A stretch of DNA of 64,000 nt from Ziziphus jujuba (GCF_031755915.1 NC_083382.1:4650001-4714000), one strand, 5' to 3'. Numbered from the stretch's first letter, positions 10,438 to 21,043 are shown. The notes: generated by a model not told the origin, from the sequence alone. Made by a program: numbers and translations.

Positions 10438-11365
10438 TATTTTTATGCAAATTAACTGAAACTAGTTAATTTTATTTTATTATTATGTCTGGAATACTTT
10501 TTGGAATTGTTTAGACTATGAGAAAATAATAATTTCTACTTTTTGATTTTTTTGGAGTACTTGTTCAAAAAATCCATTGCAAATCATTATTAAAGAGCAA
10601 CAACAAAAAAATAGTAATAATAATAATAATCTGGAAGGATATTGCTTCTTTTGGACTAAATTTACAAATTAGATACTAATAATTAACCATCTGAAACTAT
10701 GAATAGGAAATTTAATAATCATGATTGATTTTTATGAGTCACCCTAATAGTTATTAAGTCAATCAAATTAATTTAACCACGTATCCAACAATTGTATTCT
10801 AAAAATAAATAAATAGAGATGAAATTTGGATCTCAAGTAAAAAGTATAACTAAATGTTATGACAACCAAATAAAACATCTTATACATTTTGATCAGTGCA
10901 AATACTATTTTTTTTTTTCGTGCTCTTTATATATTCAGCAAATGATTCAGTACAAAAGGAGCAACTAATATCCCAAGGATAATCTAACCATAAACCCCTG
11001 TGCCCCTATGATTTAAAACAAAAATATTTTTTTCTTTTTCTAAATTAATGTCAAATTTTAATTTAAGGTTTAAGCCATATTGAGGTCCTTCCACCAAAAA
11101 GAATAAAAAGAGAAAGGAATAAAGAGCTAATAACTTTTTAAATTATACAATCTCCTTTTTTTTTTTTTTTTTTTTGGGGACAGAATCATATAATCTCTCT
11201 TTTTTCCCAAAAAACAGTCAAGAGTTAAGGAAAAAAAAAATTATCGACCTATGTCACATATATTCCGACCCCTTCTGCATCATCATCGTCATCATCTTAT
11301 CCAAACCAATTCTTCTGCTGTAGTATAGACGAAAGTTCAACTTCATCATCATCATCATCATCTTA
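10438..11365. other. AT-rich part of the unit 1 cargo segment
   Basis: No gene supported. It holds poly-A/T runs (about 11157-11176), a TAA trinucleotide run near 10614-10630 and a CAT trinucleotide run near 11344-11364 at the edge of the PADRE fragment. This stretch is present only in unit 1. Units 2 and 3 have the LIG6 fragment in its place. Confidence 0.4.
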
Positions 11366-11720
11366 TCCAAACAGGCATCGAGAACTCCTCAATATCACCC
11401 AAGTTCAACTTCGGTGCCGGCGTCGGATCCTTTTTCCTTCAATCATCATCATATTCCTCCACAAACTTCTGCTACGAAGCCACCTCAACTTTGGACTCCA
11501 GCAACGGTTTAACTTTGCCACCGGAAACCTGCTTCCCCGTCGTGGAGTTGGCGGTAATAAAGGGAGCCCCTATGTCGCCGGCAGTCACCACGGAATTGAC
11601 TCTCTTCATAGGAAACATAATGTAGACATTACCCATCTCAATGTCTTCATCAGCGTTGATTGCAGAGAACCTCCTTCCAATTCGCAGAGACATCGTGCCC
11701 ACCACGAAGAAGTTCAGCTA
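11366..11720 (-). pseudogene. PADRE/DUF4228-domain protein fragment
   Basis: The minus strand reads MSLRIGRRFSAINADEDIEM, then GNVYIMFPMKRVNSVVTAGD and IGAPFITANS. After a stop it continues, with a frame change, to PAPKLNLGDIEEFSMP. This matches the C-terminal half of plant PADRE (DUF4228) proteins, small stress- and pathogen-responsive proteins of unknown biochemistry. The N-terminal part (GNxxSC myristoylation start and VLHPGG motif) and the far C-terminal RSKKP-like segment are missing. It is the cargo of unit 1, in the orientation and position that LIG6 occupies in units 2 and 3. GC content is clearly above the flanks, as expected of a captured exon. Confidence 0.75.
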
Positions 11721-11730
11721 GCCTATCACA

Positions 11731-11990
11731 AACAGTTTTTATTGAAATGAGGATTGCACATAATAATAGAATAATTGTACTCTAATAAAATTGAAATTTT
11801 ATTATTCCTGTTTGGCTCGCCTATCACTCACTTTAGTTACTCTAGCATAATCAAACAAAATAAACAAACTTCAATTAAAAAAAAAAAAAAAAGACTCGAA
11901 TGAAGTATGCCTTCCATAATTTCCTATAAAATCCTATAGATAATGTATGTTCTGACGTTCAAATCATTTATTAGTTGTGCATTCCAAGTT
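11731..11990. repeat. R4 section, unit 1 (left of CACTA C)
   Basis: Starts at ACAAACAGTTTTTATTGAAA, homologous to 20630 and 44504, and runs to the insertion point of CACTA C at 11990. Compared with units 2 and 3 it lacks about 28 bp between GTTGTGCATT and CCAAGT. The section continues at 17729. Confidence 0.85.
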
Positions 11991-12369
11991 CACTATGCAA
12001 AAATTGATATTTAGCGACACTCACTTAGTAACGCTATGAAACAAATGTGTCTGAAAAAATAAAACCGCGACTCCAAGATTAATGTGTCAATTAAAATTTA
12101 ATAAATTAACGACGCATCCCAAAACAGTCGATGTTAAACGTTCACTAAAAACAACAACTTGCGACACATCCATTAAGAGTTGTTGAATATGCGGCTGAAT
12201 ATAGTCGCTTTTAATATTGTGCGTATATTTTATTTGGATTATATTGTTTAAATGCTAGACTTGTGAAAAATGATTAACCATCAACTTATCTATGTTTGCA
12301 TAATAACAAAATTTAATTATACGAGGTTGTTGTTCAATTATATAATTTTTCATGTACAACGCACGGTCT

Positions 12370-14720
12370 TCTTTATGCGTCGCCTGTTCTCTATTTTTTT
12401 TTTTTTATTCTTTTAATCAATCTAATGTTATTTCAACTTCAAATAACTAGTGAAAATATTAGAGTAACATAACTGAGCTTTTTTTTTTTTTTTTTAATTT
12501 AGGTAACAGGCGACCCACAGTCTCCTTTATGCGTCGCCTGTTCTCTTTTTTTTTTTTTTGGTTATTTTAATTAATCTAATTTTATTTCAACTGCAAATAA
12601 CCAGTGAAAATATTAGAGCAACATAACGGAGCTGTTTTTTTACTTATTTTTTTTTTTTTTGCAAATATGTTTTTTTTTTAATTTATAGATGAGCAATCAA
12701 CAAAACTAATTAAAGATTAAAAAATAATAATAATAAAATATGGAATAGGCAACGTGTTTTAATGGAATTACGTCGCCTGTTCCTTCAATTTTTTTTTATT
12801 TTTTATTTTTAAGAAAAATCAATTTAATAGACTTTGAATTTCTAAAAACAAGTAAGCTATCATTGACCATAAACACATGAAATTTAAGCTTATTTAACTT
12901 TAGTCATTCTAATTTTATTTCAACTATAAATAACCAGTAAAAATATTAAAGTAACATAACTGAGCTGGTATTTTTTATTTTTTATTTTTTAATTTCGTTA
13001 ACAGGCGATACATAATGAGGATTGTGCGTTGCCTGTTCTCATTTTTTTTTTTTTTTGGTTCTTTAGTCAATATAATTTTATTTCAACTACAAATAACCAG
13101 TGAAAATATTAGAGTAACATAATTGAGCTGGTTTTTTTTTTTTTTTTAATTTTGTTAACAGGCAACGCATAATAAAGACTATGCGTCGCCTATTCTCTTT
13201 TTTTTTTTCTTTTGTTTCTTTTAATCAATCTAATTTTATTTTAACTACAAATAACTAATGAAAATATTGGAGTAACATAACTGAGTTGGTTTTTTTTTTT
13301 TTTAAAATTTTGTTAACAGGTGATGCACAATGAAGATTGTGTGTCGCCTGTTCTCCTTTTTTTTTTTTTTTTATTCTTTTAGTCAATCTAATTTTATCTC
13401 AACTACAAATAACCAGTGAAAATATTAGAGCAACATAACTGAGCTCTTTCTTTTTTTTTTTTTTTTTTTTTTTTTTACAATGAAGATTGTACGTCGCCTG
13501 TTAACAAAATTTAACCCAAAAAAAACTAGCTCAGTTATGTTGCTCAAATATTTTCACTGATTATTTATAGTTGAAATAAAATTATATTGACTAAAAGAAC
13601 ACAAAAAAAAAAAAAAACGAGAACAGGTGACGCACAATCTTCATTGTGCGTCGCCTGTTAACAAAACTTAAACAAAAAAAAAAAAAAAATAGCTCAGTTA
13701 TGTTGCTCAAATATTTTCACTGGTTATTTATAGTTGAAATAAAATTATATTGACTAAAAGAATTCAAAAAAAAAAAAGGAGAACAGGCGACGCATAATGA
13801 AGATTGTGCGTTGCCTGTTAACAAAATAAATAAAAAAACAAATCAGCTCAGTTATGTTAGTTGAATATTTTCACTGGTTATTTATAATTGAAATAAAATT
13901 AGATTGACTAAAAGAACCAAAAAAAAAAAAAAAAGAAGAAGAACAGGCGACGCATAATGAGTAGCACAATCTTCATTGTGCGTCGCCTGTTAACAAAACT
14001 TAAAAAAAAAAAAAAACATTTCAGTTATGTTGCTCTAATATTTTCACTGATTATTTGTATTTAAAATAAAATTAGATTGACTAAAATAGCCAGCAAAAAA
14101 AAAAAAAAAGGAGAACAGGCAATGAACAGTCTTCATTGTGCGTTGCTTGTTAACAAATTGAAAAAAAGAAAAAACAAAAAAAAAAGCTCAATTATGTTGC
14201 TCTAATATTTTCACTGATTATTTGTAGTTGAAATAAAATTAAATTGACTAAAAGAACAAAAAAAAAAAGGCGAACATTGGGCGTCACCTGTTAACAAAAT
14301 AAATAAAAAATGATAAAAGAAAACCAATTCAGTTATGTTATTTTAATATTTTCACTGATTATTTGTAGTTGAAATAAAATTAGATTGACTAAAAGAACCA
14401 AAAAAAAAAAAAAAAGGAGAATAGGCGATGCACAGTCTTCATTGTGCGTCATCTGTTACCAAAATCTAAACAAAAAAAAAAAAAAAGAGAAAACCAACTC
14501 AATTATGTTGCTCTAATATTTTCACTTGTTATTTATAGTTGAAATAAAATTATACTGATTAAAAAAAAAAAAAAGGCAATGCACAACGGAACCTATGCAT
14601 CGCTTATTACCAAAATCTTAAAAAAAGAAAAAAGAAAAACACACATCTCAGTTATGTTGCTCTAATATTTTCACTGGTTATTTATAGTTGAAATAAATTA
14701 GATTGACTAAAAGAAAAATA
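12370..14720. repeat. Inverted array of about 160-bp GCGACGC/GCGTCGCC units in CACTA C
   Basis: Repeated units carry AACAGGCGACGCA, a short loop, then TGCGTCGCCTGTT, a T-rich or A-rich run, and a conserved block such as AACCAGTGAAAATATTAGAG. From about 12370 to 13470 the block is in forward orientation. From about 13480 to 14720 it is the reverse complement (CTCTAATATTTTCACTGGTT and variants). The switch lies in a long poly-T at about 13448-13478. A transcript across it could fold into a long hairpin. An unrelated 240-bp block interrupts the forward arm at 12663-12900. Confidence 0.88.
12663..12900. repeat. Direct repeat inside CACTA C, copy 1
   Basis: Nearly identical to 14965-15208 in the same orientation. 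The shared landmark is GAGCAATCAACAAAACTAAT at about 12690 and 15002, followed by an AATAATAATAATAAAA run and AACAAGTAAGCTATCATTGA. Copy 2 sits where the B-like element has the flank of its middle array. Copy 1, inside the array, is therefore probably a secondary duplication. Confidence 0.85.
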
Positions 14721-14729
14721 AAAAAAAAA

Positions 14730-14795
14730 TTTGAACCCAGGACGTCTTACACTCTGAAGGAATCACCACATCACCAGACCAAATGACTTGGATAT
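14730..14795 (-). other. tRNA-like / possible SINE-head fragment
   Basis: On the minus strand the order is a box-A-like TTTGGTCTGGTGATGTGG and, about 30 bases later, a box-B-like CTGGGTTCAAATT next to a poly-T. This is the layout of a tRNA-derived SINE head. No cloverleaf was established, and no SINE tail or target duplication is visible. Confidence 0.3.
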
Positions 14796-14964
14796 AATAA
14801 TACAACAAGAACTAATTTAATATAGTTTTAGGTGATGCATTCTTTTAATAAAGAGTCACCAAATAGATGAAAAGGTGACACATTTGCAACAACTGCATCG
14901 CCTTTTTACTCAACCAATTTTTAACATTTTTTGAATTTGAATTTTGTTTTTAGTAATTTTTTTA

Positions 14965-15208
14965 ATTTTGCAAATATGCTTTTTTTTTTTAATTTGTAAA
15001 TGAGCAATCAACAAAACTAATTAAAGATTAAAAAATAATAATAATAAAACATGGAATAGGCCACGTGTTTTAATGAAATTGCATCACCTGTTCCTTCAAA
15101 TTTTTTTTTATTTTTATTTTTAAGAAAAAGCAATTTAATAGACTTTCAATTTTTAAAAACAAGTAAGCTATCATTGACTATAAACATATGAAATTTAAGC
15201 TCATTTAA
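14965..15208. repeat. Direct repeat inside CACTA C, copy 2
   Basis: Partner of 12663-12900. It is followed by sequence homologous to B at about 32850-33360 (a second GCGACNC...GCGTCGCCTGTT pair at 15525-15560), which leads into the TNP2 promoter-like segment. Confidence 0.8.
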
Positions 15209-15749
15209 CATACTTATGTAGATAAATTGGTCAATAAATGCTTGTTGAATTAGAACTCTATATTTGGTACCCTATCTCAAATTAGGTCTTGAGATATTTT
15301 CTGTCTCATCTATACATATATATGTAAATAATTGAGAAAAGCATTAACAAAACTATTTTCTGTTTATAGATCAATGGAATTTGTGTTTATTGGATTGCTG
15401 CATGAATATATTTGTAGATGAACAATTAAAAAACTTTTTCAAGATTACAAAGAAGATATAAAAATTGGAACAAGCGACACTTTTCGACCATAATGCATCG
15501 CTTGATCGCACAATTCAAGAACAGGCAACCCTTCTTGAAGAGAATGCGTCGCCTGTTCTCTTAATTAAAAAAAAAAAAATTTAAAAGACATGCAAATTTT
15601 ATGAAGAATAAAGGTGTACTTGAAAAATAGAAAAATAAACAGCAATCTTCGATATTTTGCTTCACATTTTTAAGCAATATTTTCAGTTTTTAGCTGTATA
15701 TGAAAACTAAAAAATTAATCAAAGAAAAAAAATGAAATTGAGAGAACAA

Positions 15750-16165
15750 GCGCGTTTTAAAATTTTTTGAAAATTTTTGACGCGTTTTAAAATTTTTACG
15801 TGTGCCTTTGAATCCCTTTTCTTTTTTACAACTACATCAAGTACACTATCTAACAGATATTAGATTTGGAAGCAATTTAAGAAAGACTTGAAGAGTGGGA
15901 TATTTTGGGTTTCATTTTTCATTTGCCTATGTTGTTGTCGGTAAGGAAGCTGGATTTCTCTGTGTTGCGTGATTTTCTAGGTTTCTACTTTCTTCGTCTC
16001 CATCGTTTAGGTGAGTTTCTTTTTTCTTTGTGGTTGGCGAAGACATGTGGTGGGTTGGGTTTTTTTTTTTTTTTTCATTTTAACCCCAGGTTAGGCTCGT
16101 TAGGTTTTATTAATCTTGATTTTGTAGAAATTTTGTTTGTGATATTACTTAACATTGTTTTGCTA
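15750..16165 (+). promoter_or_regulatory. TNP2 promoter/5' leader remnant in CACTA C
   Basis: Homologous to B at about 33370-33947. Shared blocks are GCGCGTTTT/GACGCGTTTT with an A/T-rich spacer, TTGGAAGCAATTTAAGAAAG (B: TTGGAAGCAATCTAAAAGAG), GACTTGAAGAGTGGGATATT and the TTCTTCGTCTCCAT leader. The TNP2 start codon of B is missing because the deletion junction at about 16165 lies just before it. Assignment as a promoter is by position only, and no TATA box is claimed. Confidence 0.5.
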
Positions 16166-16390
16166 AGTTCAACAAGTATTTTATGTTGAAGATCAACTTG
16201 ATTCGAGATGGTCTGTTGTTTTAACTTTACCACAATATCGTACTTTTGTTGGAGAAGATGTTCTTGGAGATACTACAATAGCTCACAATCCATTTGTCAT
16301 ATCGTTGCTAAGTATCGATGAAAATGATAATGAGGATGAATGTGAGAGTGGCTATATTTGTAATGACTGTAAGGGGATATGGATAAACAA
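16165..16390 (+). pseudogene. TNP2 C-terminal remnant after internal deletion
   Basis: From AAGTTCAACAAGTATTTTAT the sequence is homologous to B at 37204 onward, the last exon after the DUF4216 region. It gives VEDQLDSRWSVVLTLPQYRT, broken by a small indel near 16252, then VLGDTTIAHNPFVI and DENDNEDE. The preceding 3.25 kb of the B-like gene (33948-37203 in B) is absent. This fixes a single clean deletion with AAG at the joint. Confidence 0.85.
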
Positions 16391-17728
16391 TATCTTCTAA
16401 ATAAATTGGTACACATATTTATTAACTTATGTTTTAAGCAATATTTCTAACATTTATTATTATTCATTTAATTATTTTTTTGATTTGCTTCATTATGTGT
16501 TTCCCACTTTTAATTAGGAGAAATGCACCTTCCCAAATCTTAAGAACGATGGTAATATTCTTTAAATTTTTATTTACTGAATTACAAATTTAATAATAAT
16601 TAATATTTTATTTATTTTGCATAAGTGTTAATAACTTTTTTAATTTTTCCATATGCCATGAGGGTGTAATATCGTCAACAAGAGGAAGTCAACTTCCATC
16701 TCAATGAGTATGCATTCATGGAAGTTTAATTAATATTAAATTTGTTATGAAAAAATACAACAGTTTACAAATTATGTCAAAATATGTCAATGAGTTAATA
16801 TTTAATTTATTTGATAATTAATTTATCATGAAAAAATATGTATTTAAAATTTTTGTATTCTAATTATTCTGGATGAAGCTAGTTTTAGTTTTGTTGTATT
16901 TTAATTATTTTTATATTTTTACTATTTCAATAATATTCACAAAATTAAAAATTAAAAAACAAATGGGCACGCATCAACAAGAAATAAGGTCGCCTAACAT
17001 ATTTGGCGACCTTTACTTACCTATCTTTAGCGACTAACAAATCTAGCAATGCTTAAAACAAAGTCGTAAAAAGTCGCTATAAGTAATGAAAACTATGTCG
17101 CTAAAATCCTCCATGTTCACTAAAAAGGTGACTCTACTTCTAAGTCGCTTGTAATATCTTTATTTAGGAACTCTACATGAAACAGTCGCTATCAGTGGAT
17201 CGAAATAATGAGTTGCTAAAAGTTTATATACGTCTTTAAAAACTCATATATAGGTGACTTATATAATGCGTCACTAAAATAAATAAGTATAGCTAAAAAC
17301 CCAAATAAGGAGACTCTCATAAAAAGTCGCTAAAAGTCGATCCATGTCGCTAAAAACTCTAATTCGGTGACTCAAATAATGCGTTGCTAAAAGTGTATAT
17401 TGTTGCTAAAAATGAAAATATAGGTGACTCTGATAATGAGTCGCTAAAAGTCTATGGTTGTTGCTAAAAACTCTAATATCGACGACTCACGTAATTCGTC
17501 ACTAAAAGTAACATGTGTCGCTAAAAATTGATGTATAGGCAACTCTCATAATGAGTCGCTAAATATCAATTTAAGTTGCTAAAAATTTAAGAATAGGTGA
17601 CTCTGATAATGGGTCGCTAAATGTCTTTGCATTTCGCAACAGGATGTTAGGCAACTCATTGGAATACGTCGTTGTTTATTTTTTGCGATACATTTATTGC
17701 GCCATTTATCAATGAGATTCTAGTTGTG
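16391..17728. repeat. 3' subterminal region of CACTA C
   Basis: Homologous to B 37440-38730. First comes AT-rich 3' flank of TNP2. From about 16980 there are many dispersed GTCGCTAAAA, GCGACTC and TAGCGAC motifs in both orientations, 20-60 bp apart, up to the terminal GATTCTAGTTGTG. Such subterminal motif clusters are where TNPA-type proteins bind in known CACTA elements. Binding here is inferred. Confidence 0.8.
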
Positions 17729-17955
17729 GTTCTTTGAGCTCTTAGAAGACCATGAAAAATCATATAACATGCCATTACATTAGGTGAATGTGCTAAACTG
17801 GTAAGATGACATGTTAGTACGGTCTTCTCCATGCGATAACAGGCAACGATATTATCAATACCTTCCTTTCTTTATCCTAACATTAAAAGCCACATCTACA
17901 TTAAATTTAACAAAATTTGTATGTGGGTCGATCCCATTGAATAAACAAATTTCTT
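17729..17955. repeat. R4 section, unit 1 (right of CACTA C)
   Basis: Continues R4 after the CACTA C insertion: AGAAGACCATGAAAAATCAT as at 20940 and 44804. About 25 extra bases (about 17817-17841, GGTCTTCTCCATGCG) are absent from units 2 and 3. At about 17955 R4 breaks off in AATTTCTT and joins the middle of R2, so the unit 1/unit 2 boundary has lost the rest of R4, R1 and the start of R2. Confidence 0.8.
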
Positions 17956-19036
17956 AAAAGAAGTTATATACTATTATAAACTATAAACATTTATCATTAT
18001 CTAATCCATCGTTATATATATAAATAAGTTCCGAAATGTAGTAACTTATATTATTTAAATAATGATATTGTTTTAATATATATATATATATATATTGAAA
18101 AACCTAAATAGTTGAAGTATAGCCCTTAAAATCTATTAATAATAATTATTAGTGATAATTGACATTAACAATATATTTAGTAGTAAAATCTATATGAATT
18201 TTTCTAATGCTTTTAAACATTACATTTCATAAGCCACATCTATTAGAACTTAGAAACAGAATGGATGCGTATATAATGGAGATATTTGTAGGTTTTTAAC
18301 TTGTAGATATACATAAGGTATACATATTATCTAACACTTTTTTCAAGTAACATATTATCTTATGTGTAATTGCAAATTAAAAACTTACATATTCATGAAT
18401 CATAGAAAAATTAAATAATAAATATTAAAATATAGTTTGTTTCAATTTCGACCTTCTAGTTTTAATTTGTTGCAATTTATAGAGACCCTTTATTTTTATT
18501 TTTTTTTTATAAAAAAGATTGCTTTTTAGTCCAAAAATCTAATTGGATCAAAATGAAATAAATTGAATTCAAAAGCCTAAATTGGAACGTTTTAAATTTA
18601 AAAATAAAAAATGCAACATTTTCAAATTATAAGACATTAAAGTGCAATTAATCCTAAAAGGAATTGAAAAATATTTTTGAGGTACAATTTGTAATTTTGA
18701 AAAACAAAGAAAAATATGTAAGAAGCAACATAAAAAGGGGACTATTTTGAAATTTTTGCTAAATTATTAAAAAAAATGAAAATAAAGATAATTTATAAGA
18801 AATTAAACACCATGGCCATGCATGTCTTGCATGGAATTTGAATAATAAGGATGACTCACTAATTGAAAATTGATTCCCTGCGATCTCTGTTTGCCTCCTT
18901 TTACTAGTTGATACATATATAAGTTATCCTTGTTTATTTTTTTATTTTTTTATCACTTTCCCACTTAATAAACTATTTTCTTGGAAAGTTTTTGTTTGAA
19001 GGTATTTCCATATTGTTATCAATGGTTGATGAGTGC
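17956..19036. repeat. R2 section, unit 2
   Basis: Collinear with 41790-42874 and 62880-64000: TCTAATCCATCGTTATATAT, then CATGGCCATGCATGTCTTGC, then GATGACTCACTAATTGAAAA. No coding signal is seen. A TA run lies at 18079-18095. Confidence 0.82.
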
Positions 19037-20320
19037 TCACAGCATAAATGGATAGTGAAGGTAATAGCACAAACCTTGGCTTGTGGCATTGCCAGAATCC
19101 TTTTCAATTGTCTCACCCACTCTATCACAACCTCCATGAAAACCCTTCAAGAATTCTTGCTTGTTGGCCATTTCATCAACTAGCCCAGTAAAATGCTTTT
19201 TCATTTTATCAACGTGCTTACTATCAAGTTTCTCAACATCCAAGCCCACCGTAGGAACAACACGTTTTGGTTTCAGAAACTTGACATGTTCCCCAAGCTC
19301 AATATAATTAGAATGTTCACTATATGGTACAAGATGGATCTCAAATGAATCCTTTGTCCTCCTTGAAAACTTATTGCGCTTCACTTCATATGTCCACCCA
19401 GCTGGAACAAATCCCACAGCCCTAGTATGCCCTTTCTCAACCATAATATCCTTCACTTTCATAAAATTAGGCCTCAAATATAGCAAGTCTCACCAAACAA
19501 ATTCCAGCCAACAACATGTACATCACTTCCACATTCATCCTCCGTAAACACCCCTCTCCCCCCACATCCCAGAGTGTGCAGGATAGCCATTTTTTTAGCA
19601 TTCACATACACGGATACACCTTTCAGTTACACTTCCTTGCAATGTCTAACGAAAATCTTCTCTTTCCCTACAACATAAGTAGCTACAAGAAACAGCACAT
19701 TCCTCATTGAACCATCATATTCACCTCCTATTTTTTCTATGACGCTAACAATATAATCAATCGACTAATCTTGAGAGGGAAATACAAATTTCAGATTACA
19801 GTAAGTGGTGTCCAATAAAATTGCATTACTACCCACGAATTTACATAAAAAAGGGTCAGATTTCATGGAATCACAAAACCGACAATCACCCGTATGAACA
19901 TACTTCTCGAATTTACGATTCGAACCCGGAATTTTGAAAAGGAATTGAACAGCACCAGGGAAATGATTGGCATCGATCAGTACAACCTCACACCCATCCA
20001 TCACAATGGGTTCGGAGAGCGGCAATGGCACTATAAACTTAAAAGGAACCTTAAGCACTTCGATAAGAAGCTTAGTGGTGGTTTGGGAGCAAAAGATACC
20101 AATTTGAAAAGAGACCGGTGTAATGATCAGAGTGGAAGTGGGAGAGGAAGTAAGAGACGGAGTGGTCGCCGGCATAATGGAAAGCGTTGACGGCGCAACG
20201 GGTTTTAGCGGTGGGAAATGGAGAGAAAGAGAGTGGAGGTGGGGGTTGGTGGAAGAAAGAGATTTGGGCAATGAGGAATAGGTTTGAGGAATCGAGTTTT
20301 AGGGCTTTTGAGGAAGCCAT
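19037..20320 (-). pseudogene. LIG6: DNA ligase 6 N-terminal (SNM1-like beta-CASP) fragment, unit 2
   Basis: On the minus strand, from ATG 20320, the frames read YFLSHFHSDHYTGL, PLPLSEPIVMDGCEVVLID, ANHFPGAVQFLFKI, YVHTGDCRFCDSMKSDPFL, LLDTTYCNLKFVFPSQ and finally KPKRVVPTVGLDVEKLDSKH. This is the metallo-beta-lactamase/beta-CASP part of plant DNA ligase 6, a nuclear enzyme of DNA repair. The HxHxDH zinc motif is kept. The ligase catalytic half is absent. Frames change at about 20085 and again before 19486, with stops between. A segment equivalent to IPKTRFAVDSF in unit 3 is shortened here. The sequence after position 19080 no longer fits LIG6 and passes into R2. It is a captured fragment in repeat R, not a working gene. 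Confidence 0.85.
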
Positions 20321-20370
20321 GGAAATATGTTGTGGGTTTATGATGGGAGAGGAAGGAAAGGAAGCATTGT

Positions 20371-20391
20371 GGAGAAGAGAGAAAGAGAGAA

Positions 20392-20437
<46 letters not shown>
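20371..20437. repeat. (GA)n microsatellite in the LIG6 leader
   Basis: AGAGAAAG repeats grading into a pure GA run, just upstream of the LIG6 start on the minus strand. Unit 3 has the same run at 44232-44300, so it came along with the captured leader. Confidence 0.95.
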
Positions 20438-20438
<1 letters not shown>

Positions 20439-21043
20439 AGGGAAGTGTCGTTTCGGTGACGCCAAAGCCTTATAAGAGGGAAGTGTGAGTTTTTTTGGAT
20501 TGTGTAATTGAAATACTAGCCCACCAATTACAAAGAAAATCAAATTTAAAAACTCAAAATCATTTTTTTCTGAAAGATTACCGTTGTAATTGGAATACAA
20601 ACAAATAAGAAAATGTTTTTTTTTCTAATAATAACAAACAATTTTTATTGAAATGAGGATTGCACATAACAATAGAATAATTTCACTCTAATAAAAGTGA
20701 AATTTTATTATTCCTGTTTGGCTAGCCTATCACTCACTTTATTTACTTTATACCATAAACAAACAAAATAAACAAACTTAATAAAAAAAAAAAAAAGTTG
20801 TTTCAAATGCAGTGTGCCTTCCATAATTGCCTATAAACTTTTAGGGACAGTAGATGTTCCAGCGTTCAAATCATCTATTAGTTGTGCATTGTCTATTTTC
20901 ATGGTAGTTTTGTTCATTCCAAGTCGTTTGAGTTCTTAGAAGACCATGAAAAATCACATAACATGCCATTACATTAGCTGAATGTGCTAAACTTGTAAAT
21001 ATGACATGACAAGCAATGATATTACCAACACCACCTTTTTTTG
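20438..21043. repeat. LIG6 upstream flank and R4 section, unit 2
   Basis: 20438-20625 is shared with unit 3 (44301-44490) but not with unit 1, so it is part of the LIG6 cargo. From about 20626 (ACAAACAATTTTTATTGAAA) R4 begins, shared with unit 1. R4 contains the empty CACTA C site at about 20918. It ends at the LINE target duplication CCTTTTTTTG (21034-21043). Confidence 0.82.

Larger units (their letters stand above)
11991..17728. mobile_element. CACTA transposon 'C', non-autonomous, 5738 bp
   Basis: It runs from CACTATGCAAAAATTGAT to GATTCTAGTTGTG and is flanked by GTT at 11988-11990 and 17729-17731, a 3-bp target duplication as expected for CACTA elements. The homologous empty site survives in unit 2 (CCAAGTCGTTTGAG, about 20918) and unit 3 (about 44784). 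It has the same terminal and subterminal GCGAC motifs as element B and the same 3' 1.5 kb, but neither transposase gene. It is therefore a deletion derivative of a B-like element and would depend on transposase supplied elsewhere. Confidence 0.93.

Noticed and set aside
17817..17841. About 25 extra bases in unit 1 R4 (GGTCTTCTCCATGCG...) as a possible transposon footprint
   Set aside because: Too long and irregular for a CACTA footprint, with no flanking duplication. It may be filler DNA, but nothing more can be said.
20187..20600. Frames through the GA run and opposite LIG6 (20187-20459 plus, 20205-20600 minus) and their unit 3 equivalents
   Set aside because: Low-complexity Arg-Glu or Ser-Leu strings from (GA)n, and antisense shadows of LIG6 codons.
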